NCBI RefSeq assembly: GCF_000189635.1
Contig: NW_002476216.1
Location: 292,819 to 356,818 of the forward strand
DNA from: Tetrahymena thermophila SB210
Lineage: Eukaryota; Ciliophora; Oligohymenophorea; Hymenostomatida; Tetrahymenidae
Reading direction: 5' to 3'
Length of the DNA: 64,000 nt
How positions within the stretch are numbered: the first letter of the stretch is position 1; the number at the start of each line of letters is the position of its first letter. Below are positions 25,652-38,436 of the stretch, piece by piece. Below the pieces are notes generated by a model. The model saw only the letters and a list, made by a program, of their open reading frames with translations, did not search any database and was not told the origin of the DNA. Made by a program: the position numbers and the translations under genes.

Positions 25652-27202
25652 ATGTCATTTAATCAAAACAATATTAGTATAACAACTCCTAGTTCAGGTC
25701 CTAAAGCTTCTATACTAAAATAATAGAACGTAGCTTAAAAAAAAAGAGGAGCCCTCCAAAATACAGATGATTATAGTCTGATTATAGGAAGTAGGATATT
25801 TCTTTATTATTATAATAGTTTATTAGAAAAATTATGTTCTTGATCTAAGCGATCGATTGATCGATGAACATATTTTTTAATTATCATTTATTAACAAACA
25901 TGTCATTCTTTAAAAATAGCTACTGGATTGGAAAGATTTGAGATTGAAAAGCTAAAAGCAGTTTTTTCTAAATTTGATTTGCAAGATAAAGGCTTTATCA
26001 TGAAATATGAGTTAGATGATGTATTTAAATGTAATTTCTTCGTTATTTGTTTCATTTTTATTCCTCAATAGTAAAGCTTACTGATAATAAATCCTAATTA
26101 ATCTTTACATAATCGTATTATTAGTTATGGAATTCATGCCTGCAAATGATATCAAAAAGTATGTAAATGATGAACTTTAAGAAAGAGACAGACAACAATA
26201 AACAATAGAGTTCATAGCTTGCTGTGAAATTTACAGTAAAATAAAGAAGAGACTTGCTGCTGAAGAAGAAGAAGCATAAAATATTGAATACAGTAAGCTT
26301 ATAAATTTAATTTAAAAAATACGTTTTAATACATGATTTATTTCTATTTTTTATTGAGTTTTAAACAAACAAACAAACAAATAAATAAATTTGTTTTGAC
26401 TACACTAATAATTGACATTTACTTACTTGAAAATATTTTTTTAGATTTGATAGTACCATAAATAAAAACATAAATTTACATTTTCAACAAATTTATTTAA
26501 TTGTTTTCTCTTTTGCTTTTTTATTAAAAGTGTAGATTTATCATTAAAAAATTTTAATTTAATCTATTTACATACAGATAAATAAGCTTTATTTAAATCA
26601 AGTTAATTTAAATGTTGAAATCAAAAAATTATTTAAAAGCTAATTTCAAGTAAAATTTTCAATAAAAGTAATTGCTTTAGAAATAGAATTCAATGCATTA
26701 AATCTTAGCTGCAATTTTAAATAAAAAAAAATAATATTTTAATCAAAAATTAATCTAATTTATCACATTAAAATAGTTGATGCTTTTGTAGCTCTTGGAG
26801 GTAACTTTGATAGAACAGGAGTTATCAGTAAAGAAGTTATAATAAATACTATCAAAAATGAATTTGGTCTACTTTTTGACATTGAAAAGCTGTTTGATTC
26901 TGCTCATATAACTTCTGAAAATCTTACATTCTAAGACTTTTGTATGATGTTTGAGAGTTCAGAAGATTCAAAAAGCTTAATTTCTGTAATTATTTTTAAT
27001 AGTATTATTTATTTTATTGCAAAATCAAAACTAATTTTCTCACAAAATTAAAGTATAGATAGATAGATAAATTTAAAAAAATTATGTTTATTTAAAATTT
27101 AAAAAGGCAATCTCAAATTAGCAACAGTTCAGGTAAACATAGCTTACAAGCGGGTTCGATGTTAAATACAAAGATTTCGAGACATGGAATGCACAATTTT
27201 GA
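25652..27202 (+). CDS. EF-hand calcium-binding-type protein
   Basis: 240 residues from exons 25652-25790, 25920-26030, 26125-26292, 26777-26985 and 27107-27202; phases close through all five. Two helix-loop-helix units are visible. One is FSKFDLQDKGFIMKYELDDV (F, D, D, K, G, I at EF-hand-like places). A later one reads ALGGNFDRTGVISKE, then FGLLFDIEKL. The loops are degenerate, so calcium binding is uncertain. Proteins with this ALGGN...FDRTG layout occur among flagellar/axonemal calmodulin-like proteins of protists (family memory, moderate), which would fit a ciliated cell. The last exon is the weakest part: another frame across it is rich in Ser and also open, but it does not match the phase of exon 4. 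Confidence 0.72.
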
Positions 27203-27653
27203 TTTAATTATTTACTATTTTGATAATATAAATTTTAATTACTAAATGTTTGTTTTCTTAAATATATATTATGCAATATTTTATTAATTAGAATGTTTTT
27301 TTATGCTTTACAGCCATCAAATCTATTTTCTTAAATTATTAATCTAAAAAATGAAAATAAGAAATGCAATATTTTATTTAATGTAAAACCAAAATTAAAA
27401 TATATGAATTTAATATCAAAATTTATTTCAGATGCTTGAATTATCACTTTTTAAATTTTAAATAATATCTTAAATTTTATAGAAAATGTTATATCACAAG
27501 TTGAGATAAATAAATAAAAGAATGTTAATAGAATAATTAATATCTTATCAAAATTCATAAGAAACTTTAGAGCAACTAAGCTTTAAGATATACTTTATTT
27601 AATTTATAAACATTAATTTAGATCAAAAAAGAAAATACAAATAATAATAAATT
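27203..27653. other. intergenic, 451 bp
   Basis: AT-rich spacer between two plus-strand genes. No feature is recognised. Confidence 0.5.
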
Positions 27654-29195
27654 ATGAAAAGCCAAAATCTAAAAAACTAATAAGAAATATCCTTATTTGG
27701 TGAAAAAATTTTACTCTCAAATTAAGAATGCTATATAAATTTGTCAAAATAACATTATTCTTTTGGATGCTCTTCAAAACTTGAAATAGAGAAATTAAAA
27801 AATAAGACTATGCAGTCAAATAAATATAAATTTATAGATTTTAAAATAATAGGCGGAGGGCTTACTGATTCTTAAATTTAAGAGATAGGAGGAGCTATAA
27901 GTAAGTGCAAATAATTGTAAATTTTAGTACTAGATTTAAGTTTTAATTATGCTTCTTTTCAGCTAAAGTCAAATAATCTAGCTTCTGCGATTTAATAATA
28001 GCTGCAAACTACTTTAAAGTCTATTTAATTCAATTTCACAAATAACTCATTTAATGGATATTTCTCTAAAAGTTTGATCTAATCTGTGAGCAAATGTTTA
28101 TAACTTGAGAATTTAGATATTTCTTTCAGAAATAATGGTTTGTAGGTTGAAATTTTTGAAGGTTTTTAAAATATTTCTAATCTTAAAAGCTTAAAAAATC
28201 TAAATTTGGATTTATCCTTCAACGAAAACATATAAGATTCATTAATTCTAATATGTTAGTAAATATTTTAACTTGATTCTTTATAATAATTTCATTTAAA
28301 TTTAAGAAAAACCAATCTAAATATGAATTAAGTTTAAAATATCTTTGAAAACATTTATAAACTCTACAAGCTTGAAAAAATGCATTTAGTTCTTTAAGAA
28401 AATGCTATTTGCTACAGTTGCATTCAAGTTATAACTTAAAAAATTAAAACGTTAAGTAAACTAAAGGAGCTTACGTTGGACTTGGGATGGACATAAATAA
28501 ATGATTAGACCTGTGCTTTACTAATTGAAGGTATTCTGTAATGTTAATCTTTAAAAATTATTGATTTAGATCTAAAATGGAACTAAATCTAATCTGTTAA
28601 ATTGACTTAAACTTTAGACTTATCAAAATCAAAGGTTGAAAAGATAAACATAAATTTAAAGAGCAGTTAAGTAAACTGTTAATGCATAAAGGATATATTA
28701 GATTTCATAAATTAAATCCCATTTTTATAGGATTTATCTTTACATTTATAAGATAATCCTTTGTCAGGAGATACTAAGTTAATAGGATAAGGTATCTAAA
28801 AATTGAAAATATCAAAACTCTCTTTGAATATTGAAGAATCGAATCTAAATGATAAGGATATTCTGGACTTATTATCCATAAGCTCTTAAAATAATTCAAT
28901 TTATCAATTATTTTTAGATATAAGCTAAAATAACTTTAAAGAATCTTGTCTAAATGATTTAGGAATGTAATTAGCGAATTTTAAAAATCTGAAAATTTTA
29001 AACTTTAAAATGGACAGAATCTAATAATATTAAGACATTAATTCTCTATAAATGATGTTCAAAAAAATATTTAAATCAAAAACAATTAACCAATTTTACT
29101 ATTATTCTTTTAAAAAGTTTTAGAATATAATTGAATAAATTTGTTTAAAAGAATGCTTAAAAGCACCTCACTTAGCAGAATTTAAATGTTTTTGA
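27654..29195 (+). CDS. intronless leucine-rich repeat protein (1)
   Basis: A single 514-codon frame with TAA/TAG as Gln and a TGA end. It encodes 513 residues with at least ten LRRs, e.g. LENLDISFRNNGLQVEIFEG, LKNLNLDLSFNENIQDSLIL and LKELTLDLGWTQINDQTCAL. The pattern is the same ~30-residue ribonuclease-inhibitor-like repeat as in the multi-exon LRR genes of this window, yet here there is no intron at all. No signal peptide or membrane helix is seen. It is followed 0.8 kb downstream by a similar gene on the same strand. The function is unknown; LRRs generally bind protein partners. Confidence 0.85.
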
Positions 29196-30031
29196 GTAAT
29201 AGTATATTTGACAAGCTTTATATCAGCTAATAATAAACACTATTTTGATGTCCTCACTCACTCCTCCATAAATATGTAAAAATTCATTTTCAAACATTTT
29301 AATTTTTAAAGCAAAACAAATGTTTGAAATTTTAAGTAAATTAAATCAATTAAATAAAATAAAATATCATTTAGAATAAATTAAAATATAATATATTTTA
29401 TGTCATTCATCCTATATTAGTATGTTTTTTAGTTACATGTTTAATTTTTTGGAAATATTATGTTTTAATTTTCTGTTGAGTTACAATTTATTTTCTGACA
29501 TTTTTTATTTACAAAATATATGAAATATGCTTTTTCAATTTTAAAAATAAGCAAAATCAACACAACCTAAAAATAAGTTATTCTGAATAAAATAAATAAA
29601 TAAATAAAGTAATTTGGTTTACTTAGATTATATTCTATTTATTCAATAATAATAAATATTTATATAAACGCCATTTTTTTTTTCGAGCCTGTTGTCTACA
29701 ATAAAATTTATAAAATAAATTGAATATCAGATTCGTAATATTTAATTAGGATTTGCATTTTTTTCCTGTTGGGATTTATAAGAAATTAGTAATAGATATT
29801 TTATATTTATGGGTGACAGACAGTCAAATATTTCATTATTTATTTTTTTTCAGATGTGATTTTTTAATTAATAATTTCATAGAAGATTGAAATGAGGTTT
29901 TTTAGTTTGTATTATTGATTATCTTTTTTTCATTTAAATATTTTGGTAAACTAATTAACAATTAATTTATTATTACAAGAATTGAAAAACAAATTATAAT
30001 AAATATTCTGTATTATTTATAAATAAAAAAC
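29196..30031. other. intergenic, ~840 bp
   Basis: AT-rich spacer between the two intronless LRR genes. No feature is recognised. Confidence 0.5.
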
Positions 30032-31591
30032 ATGGATAATCATCTTTTCTTTAATAATTATAATCCTACTAAAATCAATTAATATGATTCATATTTAGTT
30101 AAAGATTTCAGTATAGTAGAAACATTTTAAGATACCTAATAGCTTTATAAGAATAGGAGAAATTCTTAGGCAGGAAAATAATTCGCAGATTTTATATGTA
30201 AATGCATAAATGTAAAAGCAATAGAAAAGTGCTTTTAAAATTAAAGCATTAAGGATATCGGGCTACAAGAGGTTGGAAAAGGCTTATAAAATTGCTGTAA
30301 ATTAGAATCACTAGCATTGGTTTTTAGAAGAAATGATTTTGGATCAACTGAATCTCATATTGAATTTGCTACAGCTATAGACGCTTCTAAAGAACACCTC
30401 AAAAATATTAATCTAGATTTTGGAATTAACAACATGTAAGATGAATCTCCTAAGCTTTTTATGAAAAGCATCTCTACCTGCTAAAAACTTGAATCACTGA
30501 CTCTTGGGTTTGCAAGTAATCAGATGAGCTCCAAGTTTTCAGAATGTTTTAATGGTTTCGAAAATCTTAAATAGCTTTAAAAATTGTAAATAGATTTATC
30601 TTAAAACGAAAAAATTGGTATTGGAATTACAAAAATCACTTAGTCAATTTCAACTTTAAATTAATTACAATTTTTGCAACTAAACTTATAGAAAATTTCT
30701 CTTACTCCAGAATATCTTAAGCAAACCTCAGAAAGTATTTGCTAACTAGCTAATCTTCAATATTTAGAGTTAAATCTGTAATAGAATAATTTGGGGAATT
30801 CAGGGATAGAGCAAATTAATTTTTCTAATCTTAAACACTTGGAAAGCTTAAAATTATTTCTTGGTTGGACTTAGCTTAATGGAATAGGATTAATTAGGTT
30901 AATCTTGAATACAATTTAGTGTAAATAGTTGAAAAATATTGATTTTGAGTTAAAATGGAATTAAATTAATGAAAATTTATAACCTGAATAGTATTAAATA
31001 CCAGAATAGCTTGCAAGTTTAAATTCTTTGTCTCTGCACTTAAGAGGAAATAAACTAGGTTCTTAAAAGTTATCAAAGTTAATTAATTTTATAACGAGTG
31101 TTATTCATCTACAATAATTAGAAATCAATGCTGAGGCAAATAGTATTAATACAAATTTAAACGAATTAGGTCAAACTTTATAAAATCTGTAGATAAAAAA
31201 ACTGAAATTAAATTTTGAAGATAATGAAATTGAAAATGAAGATTTGGTTAAGTTCTTTTAAGTTTTTTCATAAAATGAACAATTAGAAAGTTTATAAATT
31301 AGTCTAAAAGAAAATAAGTTGAATTAATCGTGCTATGAAGAATTTGGATAATCTTTATCAAAATTCAAACGACTAAACTAGCTAGAGTTATAATTTAATA
31401 GCTTTAATAATATACAAGAATACAAACTAACCAAAGAATTCCTAAAATGCATATTTGAAAGTAAATCCATAAAGCATTTAAAATACATAATGCCATTCGC
31501 TTAATACCATGATAGATAAAAGATGGAAATTCTCCATTAATAATGTAAAAAGTCGAAATATCTTGTTAAATATTAATTTAAAGTTTTATGA
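30032..31591 (+). CDS. intronless leucine-rich repeat protein (2)
   Basis: A continuous 520-codon frame (519 residues). The repeats are like those of the preceding gene: IKDIGLQEVGKGLQNCCKLE, LESLKLFLGWTQLNGIGLI and LQYLELNLQQNNLGNSGIEQ. The shared LGWTQ(I/L)N motif and matching order of repeats show it is a tandem paralogue of the gene at 27654, but substitutions are many, so the duplication is old. The N-terminal ~60 residues are unlike the neighbour. No signal peptide, helix or second domain is seen. The call of an LRR protein is firm; the partner is unknown. Confidence 0.85.
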
Positions 31592-32179
31592 AATTAAAAA
31601 ATATTTTTAAAATTTTATTTGTCTTTTTTTAATAAATGTTTGTAAGCAAAATATCATTTTTTTGAATTAATTAATTCATTAAAAACGATATTTTCAAATA
31701 AAATTAAAAAATAATTTTTAATTTAAATCTTTTTTATAAATCTTTTGTAATAAAAATTCATGTTTTATTTAAAGATATTATTTATCATCAAAATTAAATA
31801 AAGAAAAAAATTTTTTTGATTTTTTAATATTTTTGTTAAATATGTAGAAAAAAACATTTATAATTTAATTTATTATTTAAAGTTTATTTTTAATCATTAA
31901 TTTAAATCTTATTAATTTAAAAACTCTGAAAATAAGCGCAAAAAGAATATTTAATTAATCGTATAACATCAATATAAAATTTATTATTCGTTTAATTGAA
32001 GTAACATTTAAGAAATATAATTGTTTGATTTTATCCTTAAAAAGATATATATATATATATATTCCACAATTAATTAATTAAAAGCCTTAAAGAATTTTAA
32101 TTGAAATAAGCAAAAGCTTAATCTGATAAAATATCATCAGACAAATAAGTCAATTTTAAACTTCATCAAATTGAAAGAA
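31592..32179. other. intergenic, ~590 bp
   Basis: AT-rich spacer with a (TA)n run near 32045-32062. No gene is seen. Confidence 0.5.
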
Positions 32180-33751
32180 ATGGCTGGAAGAATAAATCCA
32201 AATACTATAATGGAGGAGGAAGATGAGGATTAAAATTCAACTTAAAATAATAATCCGTATTCCAAAGAAAATGATAGTAGAATAAATAACAAAAACTTGT
32301 TTAGTTTACTTATAAATAATTAAAATTTGAGCAAAGATATGTAGTCTACAACAAATTATCCTTTCATTTAAGCTGCGAGTTATATTCCTAATGACTTTGA
32401 AGCTGATAACTTACCCAACAATTATTGTGGCTAAGATTAAGAAACTCCTGTAGAATAAGAAAATTAGTTAGTAATACCTCAGTTTGTTAAAGACTTATTA
32501 TTATGTGATGAATCCCTTTATGATTTGATGAGGCACAAAAATAAATTCAAATTTTCATTTGGCAAAGATATTTATTTAGTAAGCCAGAAAGTAAGTTAGA
32601 GTTAAAACTTACCAGAAAACAGATTACAGACAACAGAATATGAATTGCTAGAAAAATATGAGTGCTTTAATGCGTTTTTCTTTTAGAAGCACTAATTAGT
32701 AGAAAGAAGTGTTTTAGAAATACACCATTCATAAACAACAGAAAAAAACTAATTGCTTAGTTTTATGATTTCTGAGATTCTGAGAGATTAAGCATGTAAA
32801 GATAATTAAGAATAAAGTCAAATAGCGCCGGAAATATTGCTTTATGATAACACTCAACAGTTTAACTATAAGCTAATTAAACAAATGATCAAAAATAAAT
32901 TATTCTAAATTCATAGTTTAAAGCAGAATTAAACACAATCTTAAGAACTTTTGAATTTAAGTCAAGTAAATAGTTAAAGTTTAGAAACACTGTTTGAAAC
33001 AATAAGTGAAAATTGTCTTTAAAAATTACATGTAATTGAGAGCCACTCTTAGATAGAATTTTGTGTAAATTTAAGAGCAATAAAGCACATCCTAACTAAA
33101 AATAAATCAATAAGAATTGTGATTATAGATGAAGTTAATGCTTTTTACGTAGAAAATGAATCTTATGCTCATCTTCATCATAAAACACCTTCTAAGGATG
33201 AAGATGAATCAAATAACTAAAAGAAAAAGAAGAAAACAGCAGCATAGCACCATGTTTAGCATAAATTAAACATAAGCAAATAGTTTGATACAGTTGTAAA
33301 AGAATATTTAGAGGAAGTGTAATAAAAATTTACAAGAGTTAGCTTTATATAAAGCAAGAGAGACTACTTTAAAGTTAGAAATCTAATTGATTTTAAAGAC
33401 GATAGATTTTTAGCAAGCGAAGAGCTTACACATATTCTAAGCAAAGAATGCTATCATATGAATGTAGACTTTTAAAATATATACTGTCTAAGTTTAGACA
33501 ATTTTTCAGTTTAAGCAATTGAAAAAGCTCTTGAATTGCTAAAATAAGATTAGATAACCAACTAAATGTACATAAACCCACAAAAAGTCAGTGTTGTTGT
33601 CAAGAGAAATCTAACCTCCGAAGAAAATGATGAAGATTAATATGAACAAGAAAAAATTAAAATGTAAGAATTTAAATATCAAATGGGATTTTACACTTTT
33701 GAAAAAGGAGAATTTAAAATATTTAGTGAAAATCTATTTTATATAAATTGA
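32180..33751 (+). CDS. XRCC2-like RAD51 paralogue with degenerate Walker A
   Basis: An intronless frame of 523 residues. The segment VLEIHHSQTTEKNQLLSFMI (about 178-197) lines up with the XRCC2 stretch that carries Walker A (VEFHGPEGTGKTEMLYHL in human, from memory), but the Gly/Lys/Thr residues are lost. ILLYDNTQQFNYKLIKQMI and the Walker B-like IRIVIIDEVNAFY (311-323) also match XRCC2 in order. VVKEYLEEVQQKF follows, and a GFYTFEKGEFKIF ending resembles the family C-terminus. A ~170-residue Asn-rich extension precedes the core, and a Lys-rich insert follows Walker B. Family knowledge: XRCC2 works in the RAD51-paralogue complex in homologous recombination, and ATP binding by XRCC2 itself is reported to be dispensable. 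The identity is inferred from motif order and is not certain. Confidence 0.66.
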
Positions 33752-34721
33752 ATGAAATTCATTATTTAATTACAAAAATAATTTTTAAAATTTTTCAAAA
33801 AAGTTAAAAAAATAAACTAACAACAAACAAACAAGCAAACAAAACAAAACAAAAATGTAATTAAAAACATATTACATTATCTAATAAATAAATAAAATAA
33901 TTCAACAATAAATAAATAAATAAAATAATTCAACAATAAATAAGCTTAAAGAAGTTAACAGTAATTCCCCATTAACAATCATCATACATATTATCAACTA
34001 ATATTAATTATAAGTAAAATTTCCAAATTAACCTTAATACTAATGAAGATGATAATAAATATTCTTCAACTTAATAATCAGCAATAAAAATGATATTTAT
34101 AAGATTAAAATCCTCTTAATCTACTATAAATTTTATTTATTATATCTTTGATTGGTTCTTTTAATAATGGTAACAATTATAGTAAAAAATAAACTAAAAA
34201 AATGATAAACGTAAAATGTAAAGAAGATATTCATACCTGCATGCTTTAATAGTAGTTCAAAAATATAAAAAATTATGTTTATTTATTTATTGTTTTCACT
34301 GATAAATAAATTAAATTTGAGCTTTTATCAAGTTTTTTTATATTTTATAATCTATTTCAATAAAAAGAAATAAATATTAAGTATTATTTTGAAAAATCTA
34401 AAAAAAATTATTAGAATCTATCTAACTATAACTGTTATATATGAATAACATTTTTGTAAAAATGAAGAAAAAATTATGAGATATTTCATTTATTTTACAT
34501 TTTTGTGGATTTTATTTATTAAGATGAAGAATTATTTTATTTAATTGATACGCTAAAAAAAAATAGTTTATCGAAAGATATATTTTAGTATTTATTACTT
34601 TGATATTCTGAAATTATATCTCGTCAGATATTAATTTGTTTGAATTAGTTTTATACGAAGGTAAGAAGAAAAAAATATCAAGACTACTTACTTATTTTCA
34701 AATTGTAAATCAAATAGATAA
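33752..34721. other. intergenic, ~970 bp, with a short tandem repeat
   Basis: A unit of about 30 bp (AATAAATAAATAAAATAATTCAAC plus flank) is repeated twice near 33880-33945. The rest is AT-rich without a gene. Confidence 0.55.
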
Positions 34722-35457
34722 ATGGAAGACTTGAATTAAAAAAAGGAGTAGCAAAATAAAGATTAGCTGAATTTATAAAAGCAAGAAGAAAGAGAGTCTG
34801 CTTTTAAGAAGCTTTACAAGGATTATGTCAATTAAAAATAGAATGAAATCAATTTATACAACATATTTAAGAATAATGTATTATTGGAAGATTTTACATA
34901 TTCTAGAAGGTCCGCGCTAGCATTCATATTTGTTCCTACTTTATTGAATTTATATTATATTTGGAAACCCTATAGCCCTATGAAGAATACCTTCAGAATA
35001 GGCACAATTATAGGCTGCTTTCTCCACTTCAATTATGCTTTGAAAAAGGATTTTAGAGAGTTAGTAAAGAAAGATACAGAACTGGCTAATAAAGCAAGAC
35101 TCTACGCTTAAAATATTAGTATAAATAATCTTTCAGTGAGATCATTCTAGAAGGAAACTAATGAAATCGCAGGTATGTTATTTATTATTTTTGATAATTA
35201 ATGACTAAATTTTTAAAGGGTGGTATTTAAAGTAAGCTTAATAATGTCTTAAAATAGCAACTTTTGTAACAAAAATCATAGATTTTATTACTTTCTCAGA
35301 GATTTTTTTACTTGCATAATAAATACGATGGACACAAATTTATTTTTATAAAGTTATAATTGTCAATTTAGCTTTCATAAGCATCTGCAAATAAGTCATT
35401 TGTTTATTAAAGCTAAGCAATTTATGCAACTTTAATAAAATATTGCTCCGAGTATGA
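34722..35457 (+). CDS. small protein with two membrane helices, unrecognised
   Basis: Exon 1 (34722-35172) gives about 150 residues: a charged Gln/Glu/Lys-rich N-terminus, then hydrophobic helices at about 65-81 (ALAFIFVPTLLNLYYIW) and 92-107 (RIGTIIGCFLHFNYAL), then a basic tail. The helices are joined by a short KPYSPMK loop, a hairpin typical of small organelle inner-membrane proteins (inference). I do not recognise the family. A 46-nt GT...AG intron (35173-35218) leads to a frame ending at 35457. A different frame of the same exon, ending at 35509, looks more coding-like (GIQSKLNNVLKQQ) but would need one G fewer in the GGG at the splice acceptor. The C-terminus is therefore uncertain. 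Confidence 0.6.
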
Positions 35458-35984
35458 GCTTCATAATTTTAGATTTAAAAATTTAGTCATTCCTCTTTTG
35501 CGTTATTGAGTACTATTTAATTAATTGTAAATATTATATTTATATCAAATAGATAAAAGAAAGCAAAAAATAGAACCAGTACAAGTTTAAGATATCCAAA
35601 ACAAATGATAATTATCTAAATAATTTACTTTATGAGCTCTAATTTCTTTTTATATATTTTTTGTATGGTTTTGTATAGGATTTGAGCAATTAAACAGAAA
35701 TTAAAATTGTTGTATTAGATTGGATTATATTATATTAAATTATTTTGATTGCTTTCTTTGAATGTATAAATAATAACTAATTAAATAAGTGAGTGAGTGA
35801 TTGATTGATTGAGCAATTGGGTGAGCGTATGTATGATTATTTTTTGATAGAATTGATAAATTGCAAAAATTAATAATTAAAAGAAATAAATAATCGGCCT
35901 ATAATATTAAGAGAAGAAATTAATTAAAATAAAATAAAGATAATTTGTTTAAGTAGAATCAACCAATTAATTGATAAATTATAA
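35458..35984. other. intergenic, ~530 bp
   Basis: AT-rich spacer that may include 3' sequence of the preceding gene. There is a GAGTGAGTGATTGATTGA microrepeat near 35790. Confidence 0.5.
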
Positions 35985-38436
35985 ATGGGTTGCACAAACG
36001 CGAAGTAAAAAAAGGAATAGAAAGACCCTAATAAGGTTAGAAAACCGAACGCGTACTTGGCAGAAGATAAATTTTGGGATGACCCTTCAATAAAGGACAA
36101 TAAATAGCGAGAGTAAACTATAGCCTCCATCGAAAATATTCATTACTTCTACAAATTTGAGAGAAAATTAGGGTCAGGATCGTTTGGAAGCGTAACTTTG
36201 GGAATACCATTGAATGATCCTGACAAAAGGGTAGCTATAAAGACGATTCAAAAGGAGAGTGTTCAGGGGATTCCTTAGCATTATTTGAAAAGAGAAGTAG
36301 ATATTATAAAATCATTGGATCATCCAAACATTTGCAAATTTTTAGAAACTTACATGGACAAAGAAAACATTTATTTAGTTATGGAGTACTGTGCAGGAGG
36401 TACGCTGAAAGAGCTAATTTATTCGCAGAATAACAATGAATTTGCTGTGGCAAAAATCATGCAAAAGCTTTTTTGGGCTGTTAATTACATGCACAATAAT
36501 AACATTGTTCATCGCGATTTGAAATTAGAAAATGTCATCTTTTCAACAACCAATCCTGCTACTTCAGACATAAAGATTATTGATTTTGGTCTTTCCAAAA
36601 AGGTTCATGACAAATAGAAGAGAAGACACACCAAAGTAGGTTCCTTCAATTACATGGGTAAGCAAACAACCAAACAAGCAAGCAAGCTAGCTAGCATGCA
36701 TTCTTGTTGGAAGCAAACAAGTGCAAGCTAGCTAGTTAGCAAGCAAGCATAAATAACATTTGAAATCCTTTCATTTAATCTATTTTTTGATAATTAAAAG
36801 CCCCAGAAGTGCTCCTCCACTGCAAATACGATAAAGAATGCGACGTTTGGTCTTTGGTAATTTATCTACGAATATATGAATGAATGAATGAATTAATTAA
36901 TAAATAAATTAATGGATCTATTAATTTCTTTATTATGTTCATCCTATTTTAATAAGCTATTTATTACTGACTTTAAATTAATTTAATACTCTTTTTGCTT
37001 AAATATTCAAATTTATCGTAAATACTTTCTTAATTACTTATTAGGGATGCATGATGTTTGCTTTAATAAGTGGTGAATTGCCTTTCTATGATATGAAGAG
37101 TATTCAGGAAGGTAAATTCGCATTTGATGCTGCCAGCTGGAAGATTGTTTCCAAAGATGCTCGTGAGCTCATAGAAAAAATGCTTGTTGTCAATACAGAA
37201 AAGCGCATTACATTACCAGAAGCCATGAATCACTCTTGGTTCAAAAGATTGCGTAAAAATACCTTAGGCACGATTGCTCTGCCTCGTTAGAGGGGATCGA
37301 AGCAATTGGTTCTTGATAGACTATTGAATTTTAAGCAGTCTTGCATGTTCAAAAGAGAAGTGTTGCAAATCATAGTTAAGCAAATGGAGAGTAATGAAAA
37401 TATGACACCTAAAGATATTTTTGCCTTAATAGACAAAAACGGCAACGGTTTCATCACTGTTTAAGACATAAAAGAAGTAGTAAAAAGATTGAATTTAGAA
37501 GGAGAGCAATTCAAAGATGAAAAAGCAATCGAAGACCTTGTACAAACAATATCTAAATCTAACTAAAGCAACCTAGAACCGATATCTCCTACCAATAAAA
37601 CCTACAAAAACTACCAAACTATTAAAGAAGCCATTAAAAAAATCAACTATTCTGAATTTCTCGCTGCTACACTTGACGAGCAGTACTATCTCAACACTTA
37701 AAAGCTCTAAAAAGCTTTTAAATACATGGATGCATCTGAAACTAATTCAATTAGCAAGGATGATATCATGGATGTAACCAATCAATTAATTTATTTTTTA
37801 ATTATTCTTAGCTTATTCAAAAGAGAGTATGTTAAGAATCCAAAACAAACAAGGCTCATTTAAAATTAATTTTTACTTGCAATGTTATTTTAATTAAAAC
37901 TATGCTAAGAAAATGCGTTATTATGTTATTATGGATTTTTCAATATTTTGATATTAAATTAAGTAAAAATGACAAAAAATATTTTTTTAAACAAAAAGGT
38001 CTTTGCTAGAGAAGGAAGAAAACTTCCACCTGAAGATATAGATGCCATTATGGTAGAAATAAGTCCTTACTTGGACAAAAAAGGTAATTTAAATTTCGAG
38101 GGATTCTGCGATGTCATGAGAATGGGTTGCAATTAGTAATAAAAGGATATTTAAGATATAGTAGTTGAAGAAAAGCAAGAAAACGTATCTTCATGTGATA
38201 ATAGCAGTGACTATGAATCAGAAGAAGAAAATGATAAAAAAGAAAACAATGCTAATAATTAAAATCACCATAACCAAAACGGTAGTAATAATCATAATAA
38301 TCACCATAATCATCACCATAAAGAAAAAAAGAAATCTAAACTCTAAGCAAGCAAAGAGAATTTCGATACAGATATAACAAGCAAAAATAATACTTAATCA
38401 AATAAATAAACGCAGAAAAATGCTTAGCACGCTTGA
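35985..38436 (+). CDS. calcium-dependent protein kinase (CDPK) with His/Asn-rich tail
   Basis: 631 residues from exons 35985-36657, 36801-36856, 37045-37773 and 37999-38436. It starts MGCTNAK, a good N-myristoylation plus palmitoylation signal for membrane attachment. All kinase motifs are present: glycine loop GSGSFG 63-68, Lys86 (VAIK), Glu104, HRDLKLEN from 176, DFG 200-202 and the NYMAPE end of the activation segment. A junction segment follows, then EF-hands: DKNGNGFITVQD is near-canonical. The second hand (ending INYSEFLAATL) has its loop interrupted by a long insert. DASETNSISKDD and YLDKKGNLNFEGF follow as third and fourth. The tail is acidic, then rich in His and Asn, then Lys. Family knowledge: CDPKs phosphorylate Ser/Thr in response to Ca2+ and often control ciliary and secretory events in protists. 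Confidence 0.9.

Noticed and set aside
35924-36130. Minus-strand 68-codon hydrophobic frame
   Set aside because: It overlaps the start of the CDPK gene on the other strand and has no independent support.
38165-38377. Plus-strand frame rich in Lys and Ile near the kinase end
   Set aside because: It is an alternative frame of the CDPK His/Asn-rich tail, which is in phase with the last EF-hand.
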